This document shows positions 8,974 through 18,696 of a stretch of DNA of 44,892 nucleotides, in pieces. Numbering within the stretch: the first letter of the stretch is position 1; each line of letters opens with the position of its first letter. The position numbers and the translations under genes were made by a program. Source of the stretch: Chloroflexota bacterium (GTDB lineage Bacteria > Chloroflexota > Anaerolineae > Promineifilales > Promineifilaceae); NCBI GenBank assembly GCA_020628815.1, contig JAHDEN010000034.1, positions 1 to 44,892 on the forward strand. The letters run 5' to 3'. The notes under the pieces were generated by a model that made no database searches, was not told where the DNA came from, and was given only the letters and a program-made list of their open reading frames with translations.

Positions 8974-10167
8974 ATGAAAAAACTTTCAATTTCGATCCTC
9001 TTTTTAGTCTTAGTACCTTTGGCAATTTCCGCCTGTGGGTATGGCCCCGTCACGGGGCCGAGACGGTTCAATCCTGCCACAGAGCCGACCCTTGTCCCTA
9101 CATCGCAAGCGGTGGCTCCCCCGATTTATACGATTGAGGAAGGGGTTGTGACCGAGCGGCTGACATTTCAAGCCCGTGTTTCCCCCCGTTTAGAATCGGA
9201 AACATTGTCCCCGATTAGCGGCATTATTTCTGAATTTGATGTTTCCGTTGGGGATTTTGTGACCGAGGGGGATCGGATTGCACGGTTTGACTTTAGTAGC
9301 CAAGAAGAGCAAATTGATCAATTGCAAAGTGAGATTGATGCGAGGCAGGCTATTTTAGATGAGGCTGAAATGGAGTTGGCGGCCGAAATTGAGCGTGCAA
9401 CGCTTGAGCTTGAAATCGCTCAGCTAGACCTTGATTTGGCACCGGCTGGGACTGCACAGGCACAATTAGATCTGTTACAGCGCAAAATCGATTTGGCCAC
9501 TGCGGAATTAACCCGTGTCAATCGAGAGGTAGATCCTGACGGAATCATCTCGGCCGAAATGGCGGAGCTGCAACTGCAGATCGACGAATTGGTGCAGCAA
9601 ACCGAAATCCGATCTATCTCGGCATCGGCCGACGGAGTGGTTTTGGCCTTGGCCGTTGGTCGTGATAGTCGTGTAAACGCTGAACAGTCGATAGCCGTTA
9701 TTGGCCAACTCGGGTCGATAGATGATGCCTCGGTGTCAGCCGTGTTGCGCAGCGAAGACCTTGAGCGCATGGCCGAAGGGATGCTGGTTGAGATGTCGTT
9801 TTCTTCAGATCTAGACAATGTGGTTAACGGATCAATCGTGCGCATGCCTTACCCGTACAGCACTGGGGGAAACAAGCTCGGTTTTGAAGATCAAGACAAA
9901 GCGGTCCGCATTTTGCCCGATGACGCGTCGATTTTAGACGAGGTTAAAATCGGTGAGCTAGTGGCAGTAACGTTGCAATTGGACCAAAACAACGATGCGC
10001 TGTGGCTACCGGCCGAGGCGATTCGGGAGTTCAACGGCCGGACATTTGTCGTGGTGCTTGAGGACAATCGCGAAAAACGAGTTGATGTTCAAAAGGGGCT
10101 GCAAGGGGACGGGCGGATTGAGATTTTAGGCAATATTTCGGCCGGACAACAGGTGATCGGCCCTTAG
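8974..10167 (+). CDS. Membrane-fusion (HlyD/MacA-like) lipoprotein
   Basis: The ATG at 8974 is chosen over an upstream TTG because the protein then opens with a proper lipoprotein signal, MKKLSISILF to lipobox ISAC (Cys21). A biotinyl/lipoyl-like half (SPISGIISEFDVSVGDFV) precedes an alpha-helical hairpin rich in Glu, Gln and Leu (about residues 112-200, coiled coil). The second lipoyl half and a beta-barrel follow (SISASADGVVLALAVG), then a membrane-proximal domain ending KGLQGDGRIEI. This is the adaptor architecture that works with MacB/FtsX-type ABC permeases, and the next gene, 10 nt away, encodes one. In a cell with a single membrane it would be a cell-surface accessory subunit. Confidence 0.82.
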   Translation: MKKLSISILFLVLVPLAISACGYGPVTGPRRFNPATEPTLVPTSQAVAPPIYTIEEGVVTERLTFQARVSPRLESETLSPISGIISEFDVSVGDFVTEGDRIARFDFSSQEEQIDQLQSEIDARQAILDEAEMELAAEIERATLELEIAQLDLDLAPAGTAQAQLDLLQRKIDLATAELTRVNREVDPDGIISAEMAELQLQIDELVQQTEIRSISASADGVVLALAVGRDSRVNAEQSIAVIGQLGSIDDASVSAVLRSEDLERMAEGMLVEMSFSSDLDNVVNGSIVRMPYPYSTGGNKLGFEDQDKAVRILPDDASILDEVKIGELVAVTLQLDQNNDALWLPAEAIREFNGRTFVVVLEDNREKRVDVQKGLQGDGRIEILGNISAGQQVIGP

Positions 10168-10177
10168 CCCTAAACTT

Positions 10178-13012
10178 ATGATTGCTGGCATTTTTAACTT
10201 AACTTGGAAACGTCTTATCGCTCGTCCGGTGATGACGCTTGCCATCATTTTAGGCCTTTCGATCTCCGTTGCGCTGACCATGTCGGTACCGATGTATGCG
10301 GATGCGGTTAACTTTCGCCTGCTAGAATCCCGTCTTGCCAATCAAACCGAGCGGAACAACCGACCCCCATTTGCCTATTTGTACAACTATGTTGGCGCTT
10401 GGCACGGCCCTGTCGAGCAACCAGATATTGCTGAAATTACTGATTATTTGCTGACACAAGGGGCCAACGACTTGGGGTTAACGGCTGAGCAGCAAGTGAC
10501 CCATTTCGAAACGGGGGACTTTCGCCTTTTCCCGGCCGATGTGCCCCGCGTAACCGAGCGCCGATTTGGGCTTGAAATTGTCAAATTTGCGACCACAAGT
10601 GATATCGAGAACCACATCGAGCTAATTAACGGCGCTTGGCCCGAGGTTTCTCGGGGTGGCGGTGCGGTTGAAGTGTTGGTGCGTGACACGCTTGCGGCCG
10701 AATTTGACCTACAAACTGGCACCGAATATTTAACCTACGATTTGCGCAGTGAACTGGGCAAGCCGATCACAATCCCGATAAGAGTTGCAGGCATTTGGAA
10801 ACCGATCGATCCAGAAGATGCTTATTGGCTGTATGCGCCAGATAGCTATTATGATCGGTTGATTGTGCCGGACGAGACGTGGACCGGCCGGATCGCTGGC
10901 ACTTTGTCAGACGAAATTTATTTGGCCGCTTGGTATCTGGTTTTAGACGGCAGCCGTATTACCACGGCACAGGTGGATCGCCTGTTAGCAGGTGCAAATC
11001 GGGTTGATGCCCGTGTGGCCGAGCTGTTGCCAGAGGCTGGCCCGCTGCAATCTCCGGCCGACTCATTTGAGGGATACGGCCGTGATGCACGTGGTTTAAC
11101 CTTTCAGCTTTTGGCCTTTAACGTGCCAACGCTCGCTTTGGCCTTCGCCTTTTTAAGTTTGGTGATCGGTCTAGTCGTCGATGAACGGCGTAACGAAACG
11201 GCCATTATGCGTAGTCGCGGTGAACGGGTGTGGCAACTGCTCACTCGCTTTTTGCTCGAGGGTGCGATTATCGGTGCCGCCTCGCTGGTTTTGGGCAGCG
11301 GTTTGGCTTGGGCATTTACCCGTGCAATGGGTCAGGTGCGCAGCTTTTTAGACTTTTCGGCCGACACGACATTGCGGGTGCTATTTGTGCCGTGGGCATG
11401 GTGGTTCGGCATTGGCACTATTTTGCTATTTTTGTTTATCGCCGTGTGGCCCATGCGCACGGCGGCCGGGTACACCATCGTATCTTATCGGGAATCACAG
11501 GCGCGTGATTTGCAAAAACCTTGGTGGCAACGGGCCTATTTAGACCTCGTGTTGCTGGTTGCTGCGTTCTTAGGCATCCGCCAATTAGGGTTAGCCGATG
11601 GGGTAAGCCAAGCCAACATATTTGAAAACCCGCTGTTGTTTTTGTTACCGGCGTTGGTCATCCTAGCCGCCTGTTTGCTCGTTTTACGCATATTGCCCGT
11701 TTTAATGGAAGGGGCCAGCCGTCTGCTCGTATTTACAGACAGCATCGGCCTGCTTCAGGCGACCCGCAACCTGTCACGAACAACTTCTTTCTTCATCACC
11801 CCGTTTATTTTGCTAACCGTCACGGTCAGTTTATCGATTTACACCGCATCGCTGGCCCGTACCATGGACCTGCAGCTGTTCGATGAAACGTGGTACAAGA
11901 TCGGGGCAGATTTAAATCTGTTTACCACCCCCAGCCCGTTTGGGGACGAAAGCCGCTTTGGTTTTGTGAGCCGAGATGAAAGTGTCTCTGACGCTTATAT
12001 TTTCCTACCCGTTTCAGAATATGAAAATGTGGATGGGATCGATCAAGCCACCCGTATCGGCCAATATCCTGCCACTGTCTTTTTAGGGGCGGCGAACGAA
12101 CCGAGAGAAGAAGTTGAATTTATCGGAATCGACTACGATACCTTCCCCGAAATCGGCTACTGGCGCGAAGATTTTTCACGCTATCGATTAACCACGCTGA
12201 TGAACAGCATGGCGCTGGCTGATGGCGGGGTGCTGGTATCTGAAGCATTTTTGGAAGCGCACGATCTTGCGGCCGGTGATCGTTTGAACATGGTTGTAAA
12301 TTTAGAGGGGGGCTTGGTTCAACTCGACTCTGTCATCAGCGGGTCATTTGACCTCTTCCCGATGTGGTATCCAGAAACGGATGGGGAAATTGTGGTCGGC
12401 CGTTTAGACACCCTGTTTGAACAAGTTGGAGCAGAATTCCCTTACCGGCTGTTGATGAACACGGACGGTCGCTTAGACGATGAGAAATTGCGTGTAGACC
12501 TGCTCGATCGGCGCATTGTCGGCAGCAGTTGGGACGAGCCTTTTAGCCTTGTGCTGGGTGAGCAAACTCGGCCGGCACGCCAGGGTCTGTTCGGTCTGCT
12601 TTCAATCGGGTTTGTGGCGGCCGTCGTGCTAACCGTGATCGGCTTCTTCTTGTACATGTTCTTTTCGTTCCGCAGGCGGACGGTTGAGTTGGGTGTCTTG
12701 CGCTCAATCGGGCTGCCTTTTAAGGTGTTAATTCAACTGTTGGGATGGGAGTTGGCGCTGTTAATGGGCTCTGGTCTGTTGCTTGGCTCTGTGATGGGGA
12801 TTGTGGTGAGCTATGCCTTTATCCCGTTTTTGCAGGTGGGGCAAAACTCGGCCGAACTGGTGCCGCCGTATCTGGTCGAAATCGCGTGGAACTCTGTTTG
12901 GCAGATCGTGATTTTGTTTGTGCTTTTGTACGGCGTCGTTTTAGGGGCGGTCTCTGCCTTGCTTAACAGGGTAAAATTGTTCGAAGCGATTAAGTTGGGT
13001 GAGTCAGTTTAG
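10178..13012 (+). CDS. FtsX/MacB-type ABC transporter permease, double-repeat form
   Basis: A 944-residue membrane protein with two FtsX-like units. An N-terminal membrane segment (about residues 14-36) is followed by a large external domain to about residue 315, a bundle of membrane segments to about 510, a second external domain and a C-terminal bundle from about residue 805. The coupling helices [18 protein letters not shown] and [17 protein letters not shown] are the ATPase-contact motifs of the family, one per repeat. It is probably co-transcribed with the fusion-lipoprotein gene. No ATPase gene lies in this locus, which is unusual because such permeases normally sit beside one. Confidence 0.87.
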   Translation: MIAGIFNLTWKRLIARPVMTLAIILGLSISVALTMSVPMYADAVNFRLLESRLANQTERNNRPPFAYLYNYVGAWHGPVEQPDIAEITDYLLTQGANDLGLTAEQQVTHFETGDFRLFPADVPRVTERRFGLEIVKFATTSDIENHIELINGAWPEVSRGGGAVEVLVRDTLAAEFDLQTGTEYLTYDLRSELGKPITIPIRVAGIWKPIDPEDAYWLYAPDSYYDRLIVPDETWTGRIAGTLSDEIYLAAWYLVLDGSRITTAQVDRLLAGANRVDARVAELLPEAGPLQSPADSFEGYGRDARGLTFQLLAFNVPTLALAFAFLSLVIGLVVDERRNETAIMRSRGERVWQLLTRFLLEGAIIGAASLVLGSGLAWAFTRAMGQVRSFLDFSADTTLRVLFVPWAWWFGIGTILLFLFIAVWPMRTAAGYTIVSYRESQARDLQKPWWQRAYLDLVLLVAAFLGIRQLGLADGVSQANIFENPLLFLLPALVILAACLLVLRILPVLMEGASRLLVFTDSIGLLQATRNLSRTTSFFITPFILLTVTVSLSIYTASLARTMDLQLFDETWYKIGADLNLFTTPSPFGDESRFGFVSRDESVSDAYIFLPVSEYENVDGIDQATRIGQYPATVFLGAANEPREEVEFIGIDYDTFPEIGYWREDFSRYRLTTLMNSMALADGGVLVSEAFLEAHDLAAGDRLNMVVNLEGGLVQLDSVISGSFDLFPMWYPETDGEIVVGRLDTLFEQVGAEFPYRLLMNTDGRLDDEKLRVDLLDRRIVGSSWDEPFSLVLGEQTRPARQGLFGLLSIGFVAAVVLTVIGFFLYMFFSFRRRTVELGVLRSIGLPFKVLIQLLGWELALLMGSGLLLGSVMGIVVSYAFIPFLQVGQNSAELVPPYLVEIAWNSVWQIVILFVLLYGVVLGAVSALLNRVKLFEAIKLGESV

Positions 13013-13032
13013 CCAATCCGCCTGTTTCCAAC

Positions 13033-13038
13033 TATAAT
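13033..13038 (+). promoter_or_regulatory. -10 element of a near-leaderless ruvB promoter
   Basis: A perfect TATAAT ends 9 nt before the ruvB ATG, so transcription would begin about 3 nt upstream of the start codon. No Shine-Dalgarno sequence lies in between, which fits leaderless translation. No strong -35 hexamer is visible at the usual spacing. Confidence 0.5.
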
Positions 13039-13047
13039 ACAGCACAT

Positions 13048-14136
13048 ATGATCGAAAAATCGACGCCCAAGCAAAAAGCACCTGCGCCCAAAAAAGAGGA
13101 TCGGGAGATTTCTGGAGAGAAAAAACCGGAAGATCTCGATAATCTGTTACGGCCGCAATCCTTAAGCAACTTCACCGGACAAAGAAAACTAATTGCCAAT
13201 CTCGAGATTTTAATCGAGGCGGCCAAAGGGCGCGATGAGCCGCTGGATCATGTTTTGTTTCATGGACCGCCTGGGCTTGGCAAAACGACTCTTTCCCACA
13301 TCATCTCAAACGAGATGGGGGTCAACATCAGAATCACGGCCGGACCCGCCATCGAGCGGGCGGGAGATTTAGCCGCCATTTTGACCAACTTGCGGGCGGG
13401 CGATATTTTGTTCATCGATGAGATTCACCGCCTCGGCCGGGCCGTCGAAGAGATTTTATACCCTGCCATGGAAGACTTTGTGCTTGACATTGTGGTGGGG
13501 AAAGGGCCGGGGGCCAAAAATGTTCGTCTTAAACTACCCCGCTTTACCGTGATCGGAGCCACAACCCGATTGGCGTTACTGACTGCTCCATTGCGGGCCA
13601 GATTCGGCGCACTTTACCGGATGGACTTTTACGATGTTGAGTCGATCACTCAGATTGTCACTCGTGGCGCCCGCATCCTTGAAACTGAAATTGTAGAAGA
13701 AGGGGCGATTGAAATTGCTCGTCGTTCGCGTGGAACCCCCCGTGTCGCCTTGCGCATGTTGCGCCGCGTGCGCGACTATGCCCAGGTTAAAGGGGATGGG
13801 TCGATTGATCTTGACACAGCACAGGCGGCGCTCGATTTGCTTGAGATCGATGGATTGGGTCTCGATGATTTGGATCGGCGTGTCCTCTCGTCAATCATTG
13901 AAAACTTTAGCGGCGGCCCGGTTGGCCTTGAAACGATCGGTGCCTCGATCAGTGAAGAAGGGGATACGATCATGGATGTGGTTGAACCCTATCTTTTGCA
14001 GCTTGGCTTTATCGCCCGTACCGCCCGCGGCCGAGTTGCGACTCAAAAAGCCTACAAACACATGGGCATCACCATGCCGGACAACGCGGCCGGTGGCCCT
14101 CAGCAACAATCTCTGTTTCCCGGTATTGAATCCTAG
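13048..14136 (+). CDS. ruvB: Holliday junction branch-migration DNA helicase RuvB
   Basis: A 362-residue AAA+ ATPase with the whole RuvB pattern: the [13 protein letters not shown] entry, Walker A GPPGLGKT (residues 73-80), Walker B LFIDEIH (121-127), sensor 1 GATTR, arginine-finger region APLRARFGA, and the C-terminal winged helix with [19 protein letters not shown] and [12 protein letters not shown]. RuvB hexamers drive migration of Holliday junctions with RuvA during recombination repair; ruvA and ruvC are not adjacent. A charged extension of about 30 residues (many Lys, Glu, Pro) precedes the normal start of the family. Confidence 0.97.
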   Translation: MIEKSTPKQKAPAPKKEDREISGEKKPEDLDNLLRPQSLSNFTGQRKLIANLEILIEAAKGRDEPLDHVLFHGPPGLGKTTLSHIISNEMGVNIRITAGPAIERAGDLAAILTNLRAGDILFIDEIHRLGRAVEEILYPAMEDFVLDIVVGKGPGAKNVRLKLPRFTVIGATTRLALLTAPLRARFGALYRMDFYDVESITQIVTRGARILETEIVEEGAIEIARRSRGTPRVALRMLRRVRDYAQVKGDGSIDLDTAQAALDLLEIDGLGLDDLDRRVLSSIIENFSGGPVGLETIGASISEEGDTIMDVVEPYLLQLGFIARTARGRVATQKAYKHMGITMPDNAAGGPQQQSLFPGIES

Positions 14137-14137
14137 C

Positions 14138-14158
14138 CCTGCGGGATGAATCCCACAG
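14138..14158 (+). other. Small hairpin between ruvB and the phosphatidyltransferase gene
   Basis: CTG-x-GGGAT and ATCCC-x-CAG pair around a GA loop just after the ruvB stop. There is no T-tract, so it is at best a weak terminator or processing site. Confidence 0.35.
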
Positions 14159-14182
14159 CTAAGATAATAAGCATGATAAATC

Positions 14183-14881
14183 ATGCTGGATGATTGCATG
14201 ACTGACTCTCTAAAATCTAAAGTTCAATTTTATGTTGTGAGTGCAGTAACTCTGGGGAACCTCTTCTTTGGTCTTTTGTCGATTGCGCTGGTGGCGTCAG
14301 GTAACTTGACGGCCGGAGCGATTTGTTTGATTGTGGGAGCCACGCTCGATGCGTTTGACGGCAGTTTGGCCCGTCGCTGGGATGTCTTATCCCCGTTTGG
14401 GGCTCAGTTAGACTCATTAGCAGACATGGTTGCCTTTGGGGTTGCCATCTCTTGGCTGGTGTGGAACTGGCTGTTACCCAAAGCGCCCGAGTGGTGGCTG
14501 GTTGTGGCGGCCGTATCCGTCCTTCCCGGCCTGATGAGCGCCATCCGCTTAGCTCGTTTTAACACCAGCGAATCAAATCCAAACTACTTTGAAGGGATAC
14601 CAACCACAGCGATGGCCGGTTTTGTCGTGCTGCTGTTTTTGACCAACTCCGATTTGCCGGTTGAATGGCTGCTAGGCATTGTGGCGCTGGTTTCCCTGCT
14701 GATGGTGAGCACGTTCCCGTATCCTAAATTGCGCTATTTGCTCTGTTTTTCTGCATGGTGGGCGGTGCCGTTGGCTGGTTTGGCCGCCGTGCTTCTCGGC
14801 CGGTCTGTGCTGCTGTTTGGGGCGATCTACATGCTGTGGGGGCCGGTGAGCCAGTTTTACAGTAGATCAGCGAATCAGTAG
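14183..14881 (+). CDS. CDP-alcohol phosphatidyltransferase, PssA-like
   Basis: A 232-residue membrane protein with the family active-site motif: DAFDGSLARRWDVLSPFG followed by AQLDSLAD near residues 52-77, supplying the conserved Asp residues that bind metal and CDP-diacylglycerol. About six further hydrophobic segments follow. The LDSLADMVAFGVA text and overall size best match CDP-diacylglycerol-serine O-phosphatidyltransferase, which makes phosphatidylserine, the precursor of phosphatidylethanolamine. A phosphatidylglycerol-type synthase is the alternative. The start could also be the ATG at 14198, five codons later; neither has a clear ribosome site, though a GATAAT box lies at 14163-14168. 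Confidence 0.85.
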   Translation: MLDDCMTDSLKSKVQFYVVSAVTLGNLFFGLLSIALVASGNLTAGAICLIVGATLDAFDGSLARRWDVLSPFGAQLDSLADMVAFGVAISWLVWNWLLPKAPEWWLVVAAVSVLPGLMSAIRLARFNTSESNPNYFEGIPTTAMAGFVVLLFLTNSDLPVEWLLGIVALVSLLMVSTFPYPKLRYLLCFSAWWAVPLAGLAAVLLGRSVLLFGAIYMLWGPVSQFYSRSANQ

Positions 14882-14887
14882 ATCAGT

Positions 14888-16030
14888 CTACTCATCCCCA
14901 ATCGATAGATACTGATTGTTTTCGGCCGTCAGTTCCCACGTCTGTTCAGCGATTGAGGCGATATAATCCTCGTCTACCTCAATTCCCAGCCCTGAGCCCG
15001 TGGGGACGGTGATGGTGCTGTCTTCAGTGTTCAGGCTAAAGCGGTCTGATACGTCACGGTCGTAGTAGCGATCTGTAGCTGAGACATCCCCCGGCAGGGT
15101 GAAGTTGGGCATGGTGCACAGGTGCAAATTGCCCGCCCGGCCGATGCCGGTTTCTAACATCCCACCACACCACATTTGGATACCGGCCGCCTGCGCCATA
15201 TCATGGATTTTGATGGCGTTGGTGAAACCGCCCACACGGCCGACCTTCATGTTGATGATGCGTCCCGCTTTGAGGTCGATCATGCACTGCACATTGGCCG
15301 GGCTATGGATACTTTCGTCGAGACAGACGGCCGTCTCGATTTGCGCCTGCAAACGGGCATGATCGGCGATGTCATCATATCCCAAAGGCTGTTCGAGCAT
15401 CAGCAAGTTAAACGGATCAACCTGTTTGAGCAGATCAACATCGTCCAGCGTAAACGCGGAATTGGCGTCTCCCATCAGCAAAATGTCTGGGAACTTTGAG
15501 CGGATGCGCTCAATCGGTTCAACCAACCAGCCCGGCTCCACCTTCATTTTGATCCGGCCGTAACCCGCCTCAACAAAACCGGCCACCCGCTCTTCAAACT
15601 GCTCAACCGTCGGCTGGATGCCGATGCTCACCCCAACCTCAACCCGCTCGCGTACACCGCCGAGCATGGCCGAGAGTGGTTTTCCTTCTGCTTGGCCAAA
15701 CCAAGCCCACACGGCGTTTTCAAGCGCCGCTTTGGCCATCACGTGGCCGCGTACCGGTTTCATCAGCGTATGCATGTCTGACGGATGCTCAATCGTCTGC
15801 CCAACCGTCATCGGGATCAAAAAGTCGGTTAAAACGTGCCATGCCTCTTTATTGGTGTCCGACGAATACCACGGACCCATGCTGGCCACGCACTCACCCC
15901 ATGCGCTCATCCCATCCCCCGTAATTTTTGTCAGAATGGCTTGTCGTGCCGTTTGGGTGCCAAAGCTGGTCCGGAACGGATGCACAAGCGGGAGTTTGAT
16001 TTGGAAGAGTTCAATTTTTTCTAGTTTCAT
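14888..16030 (-). CDS. Enolase-superfamily N-acylamino-acid racemase / o-succinylbenzoate synthase
   Basis: A 380-residue member of the MenC/NSAR subgroup of the enolase superfamily. The capping domain (1-125) has the PFRTSFGTQ loop. The barrel holds the acid/base lysines Lys161 and Lys163 (RIKMKVEPG), metal ligands Asp188 (GDANSAF), Glu213 (LEQPLGYDD) and Asp238 (CLDESI), and Lys262 (NMKVGRVGG). In this family the same active site racemises N-succinylamino acids or makes o-succinylbenzoate for menaquinone. No other men gene is nearby, and the upstream neighbour encodes a GNAT acyltransferase, as in known D-to-L amino-acid conversion operons, so the racemase role is favoured (inference). Confidence 0.88.
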   Translation of the reverse strand: MKLEKIELFQIKLPLVHPFRTSFGTQTARQAILTKITGDGMSAWGECVASMGPWYSSDTNKEAWHVLTDFLIPMTVGQTIEHPSDMHTLMKPVRGHVMAKAALENAVWAWFGQAEGKPLSAMLGGVRERVEVGVSIGIQPTVEQFEERVAGFVEAGYGRIKMKVEPGWLVEPIERIRSKFPDILLMGDANSAFTLDDVDLLKQVDPFNLLMLEQPLGYDDIADHARLQAQIETAVCLDESIHSPANVQCMIDLKAGRIINMKVGRVGGFTNAIKIHDMAQAAGIQMWCGGMLETGIGRAGNLHLCTMPNFTLPGDVSATDRYYDRDVSDRFSLNTEDSTITVPTGSGLGIEVDEDYIASIAEQTWELTAENNQYLSIGDE

Positions 16031-16043
16031 AATTTTTTACTTG

Positions 16044-16080
16044 TAGGGGGTCAGCGTGCTGGACCCCTATGTGGGGGTCC
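16044..16080 (-). promoter_or_regulatory. Two mutually exclusive hairpins between acyltransferase and racemase genes
   Basis: Read on the minus strand, GGACCCC and GGGGTCC form a 7-bp hairpin (16080 to 16061) overlapping the last codons of the acyltransferase gene. The same GGGGTCC also belongs to a second stem, TAGGGGTCCAGC with GCTGACCCCCTA (16069 to 16044, 2-nt loop, one offset base). Only one can form at a time, an attenuator-like arrangement that translation through the stop codon could switch. Confidence 0.5.
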
Positions 16081-16921
16081 AATTTTTCTCAAATAAATAG
16101 TGGCACACCGTTTCGCCTGGGATCAGATCGATAGCGGTGTAGTCATTGTCAAATGCGGCCGTAAACATTTCGCGCGAATGCATGCGCCAAGCAACCCCGG
16201 TTTGCAGATCAGCCTTTTTGACCGCCTGAAAGTTGCGCGGCACCTGTAACAGCACCTGTCGTGGTGCGGCCGCAAGGTCGGCCGGGGTAGCTTCAGCCTG
16301 TGGGGTCAGTACACCGTTTTCTTGGCGGGATTGGTTGAGCAAAAGTCCACCATCTGCCAAAACTGAGGCAACCGTCGGAATCGGCCGGCTGTTGTCCGCA
16401 TGGCTCTGCACCCAGTCAGACGCGAGCCACCAATCAACCCCAAAGCGGTCGGTTTCGATCCCACGGTTCAGCTCGTCATCGAGCATGCCATACAGATTTT
16501 TGTAGTAGGTTTGGCTGACTGCGCCTAACTTACGGATGTTGAGCGAGCCGTTCATCGTTTCAAGTGGATCGTAGGTCCAGGTCATCCAATCAAACCCTTT
16601 TTGTAGAGAGTGATCGCGTTGAGCCCATTTGATCTTGCCACCCAACCCTTTTCCTTTGTATTCGGGGATCACGCCCGCCATGTGTGAGGCACATTTCCAC
16701 CGTTTTTGACTTTCAACATAGGCCCAGAACCCCCAGCAAAAACCGATCGGCCGGTCTCCGTCAAACGCCAGCAGGATCACGCCCCCGTTTTCTTTGGCGA
16801 TTGTTTGGCTCAGGTGGCCCGGAATCGCGTCCAAGCCATCGCTGCCCCATGCGGCCATTCCAATTTGTTCTATGTGGCGGCCGTCTTCGGCCGATTTGAT
16901 TGGACGGATTGTTAGATTCAT
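16067..16921 (-). CDS. GNAT-family N-acyltransferase
   Basis: A 284-residue GNAT protein. The N-terminal half has the expected order: IRPIKSAEDGRHI, then ILLAFDGDRPIGFCWGFWAY (beta-4), then the acyl-CoA binding turn PEYKGKGLGGKIKWAQRD at about residues 85-102. The C-terminal 120 residues are less typical and end in a short beta region. It stands 36 nt upstream of the racemase-like gene in the same direction. Known N-succinylamino-acid racemase operons contain a GNAT succinyl-CoA:D-amino-acid N-succinyltransferase, so acylation of D-amino acids is a reasonable guess. No Shine-Dalgarno sequence is seen before the ATG. Confidence 0.75.
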   Translation of the reverse strand: MNLTIRPIKSAEDGRHIEQIGMAAWGSDGLDAIPGHLSQTIAKENGGVILLAFDGDRPIGFCWGFWAYVESQKRWKCASHMAGVIPEYKGKGLGGKIKWAQRDHSLQKGFDWMTWTYDPLETMNGSLNIRKLGAVSQTYYKNLYGMLDDELNRGIETDRFGVDWWLASDWVQSHADNSRPIPTVASVLADGGLLLNQSRQENGVLTPQAEATPADLAAAPRQVLLQVPRNFQAVKKADLQTGVAWRMHSREMFTAAFDNDYTAIDLIPGETVCHYLFEKNWTPT

Positions 16922-16931
16922 TTTCGTTTTG

Positions 16932-17594
16932 TTATTTTAATTCAAAAGAGGCAAAAAACTTATCCACTTCAATGCCTGAAATCATTTCTTCATTAAAGCC
17001 TGTGATTCGCAAAACATAAATGTAATCACCATGCACAATGGTGCGTACCCTAGCGTGAGCCCCTACTTCTGAGCCTTCTTCGATTGGAATGAAATACCAA
17101 AACTCTAACCCTTCAACTCCGTTTGTTTTAAAGGGAAATCTGTGATGTGCAGGTTCAAAGTTAGGTATAATCCTGTCAGCTAACTCCGCCTGAAACTCTT
17201 CTGTGTAATCAATGGGAGGATCCGCTTTGAAATATGCAACCCGCTGAGCAATGATCCCCTCTTCTGCAAGAGGAAGACTTCCCCGAAGCATTACCTCTCT
17301 AGATATTGAATACTCGGTCCATTCAAGATCTGTCTCAAGAGGAACGCCAGCAAAAACGATGCTGAAAGTTTTTTCTAGATCTTCGTAAAGAACGTAATGA
17401 TGTGAAATGATTACGTCCAAAAAGGCGTCCGCATCCCGTTTAACTTCCCTGTAATTAACGATGGAATCAGCATAGAATAATTCATCAAGGTCAAAATTTT
17501 CGACAACGACAGTTGATTCTATGTCGGCGCTTTGGCATCCGACAAGGACAAATGTTATCAAAAAAAAATGAAAGTATGACCGCACTGAATTCAT
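16932..17594 (-). CDS. Putative lipoprotein of unknown function
   Basis: I do not recognise the family. The start at 17594 is preferred over an upstream one (17672) because the protein then opens with a lipoprotein signal, MNSVRSYFHFFLITFVLVGC, Cys at residue 20. The mature part of about 200 residues is acidic and looks like an alpha/beta secreted domain, with a C-terminal stretch of beta strands (VRTIVHGDYIYVLRITGFNEE) ending in FFASFELK. Base composition is AT-richer than its neighbours and it lacks the CGGCCG motif common elsewhere, so it may be a recent arrival. Confidence 0.65.
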   Translation of the reverse strand: MNSVRSYFHFFLITFVLVGCQSADIESTVVVENFDLDELFYADSIVNYREVKRDADAFLDVIISHHYVLYEDLEKTFSIVFAGVPLETDLEWTEYSISREVMLRGSLPLAEEGIIAQRVAYFKADPPIDYTEEFQAELADRIIPNFEPAHHRFPFKTNGVEGLEFWYFIPIEEGSEVGAHARVRTIVHGDYIYVLRITGFNEEMISGIEVDKFFASFELK

Positions 17595-17756
17595 ATTATT
17601 AGCCCCGAATAACTTAACTGGTCCAATTAAACACAGGATCCGATTATCATTCGCTTTTCCTAAGATGTCCATTCCAATTTATGGGATACAATCTTTCTAA
17701 TTGGCATAGTTTCAAGGCTAGCAAAAATCTTATGCTCGAGGAAAAATAGAACTTTC

Positions 17757-18692
17757 ATGATCGATGGCGTACACGGTACACACAATGCGGTTCCTGATGA
17801 CCGTAATAAAGATGTTTTGATTTACGTAAACGGCGAACTATCAAAACGAGAGGATGCGAAAATCTCCGTTTTTGACAGCGGTTATCTTGTGGGAGATGGA
17901 GTTTGGGAAGCCCTACGGCTGCACGAGGGTGTCCTAGTATTTCTTGATGAACACCTAGATCGTTTATGGACGGCCGCAGCAACCGTCGGGATGAAGCTCC
18001 CGTGGACCAAAGATGAGTTGGTGGCTGAAATTTGGAAAACGCTCAATGCGAACGAGATGGTCGACAACGTCCACTGCCGTTTTATGGTGACCCGTGGGAT
18101 CAAAAAAACACCATCCCAAGACCCGCGCCTGACAATTAGCAAACCCAATTTGGTCATTATTGCTGAGCATAAAAAGGCAAGCAAGCAGTCAAAAGAAAAA
18201 GGGATCACCCTGTTCACCAGCACCATTCGGCGCGGTCAGCCAGATTATTTGGATGCTCGCTTAAACTGTCACAGTAAATTGCACGAGGTGATGGCGTTGG
18301 TGCAGGCCATCGAAGCGGGTGCTGATGAGGCACTTATGCTAGACGTAAACGGGATGGTTGCGACCTGTAACGCCACCAATTTTTTCATGGTTAAAAACGG
18401 TGAGCTTTTGACCTCAACGGGTCAATATTGCATGAACGGGATCACCCGTGGCAAAGTGATTGAGCTGGCGCATGAGAACGGTATTCCGTGCTATCAAAAA
18501 GACTTTTCGCTGTTTGATGTGTATGGGGCGGATGAGGCGTTTGTAACCGGCACATTTGGCGGTATGACACCGGTCACAAAAATTGACGGCCGTCAGATCG
18601 GCGATGGTGGGTACGGACCGATGACCCGGCGGGTTAGCGAATTGTACGAAGCTAAGATTCATCAAGTAGTCGCAGAGTTTAAAGGGGAATAA
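17757..18692 (+). CDS. Class IV PLP aminotransferase (BCAT / D-amino-acid transaminase family)
   Basis: A 311-residue fold-type IV aminotransferase. It shows VYNG-like IYVNGELSKREDAKISVFD at the start, GDGVWEALRLHEG, and the catalytic lysine Lys174 in DARLNCHSKLHEVMA; this lysine carries pyridoxal phosphate. The phosphate-binding and substrate loops NGMVATCNATNFF and TGTFGGMTPVTKIDGRQIG follow. Substrates in the family are branched-chain L-amino acids, D-amino acids or 4-amino-4-deoxychorismate. The nearby racemase-like and GNAT genes make a D-amino-acid role worth considering. GAGGAA at 17738-17743 is a somewhat distant ribosome site. Confidence 0.88.
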   Translation: MIDGVHGTHNAVPDDRNKDVLIYVNGELSKREDAKISVFDSGYLVGDGVWEALRLHEGVLVFLDEHLDRLWTAAATVGMKLPWTKDELVAEIWKTLNANEMVDNVHCRFMVTRGIKKTPSQDPRLTISKPNLVIIAEHKKASKQSKEKGITLFTSTIRRGQPDYLDARLNCHSKLHEVMALVQAIEAGADEALMLDVNGMVATCNATNFFMVKNGELLTSTGQYCMNGITRGKVIELAHENGIPCYQKDFSLFDVYGADEAFVTGTFGGMTPVTKIDGRQIGDGGYGPMTRRVSELYEAKIHQVVAEFKGE

Positions 18693-18696
18693 TCGG

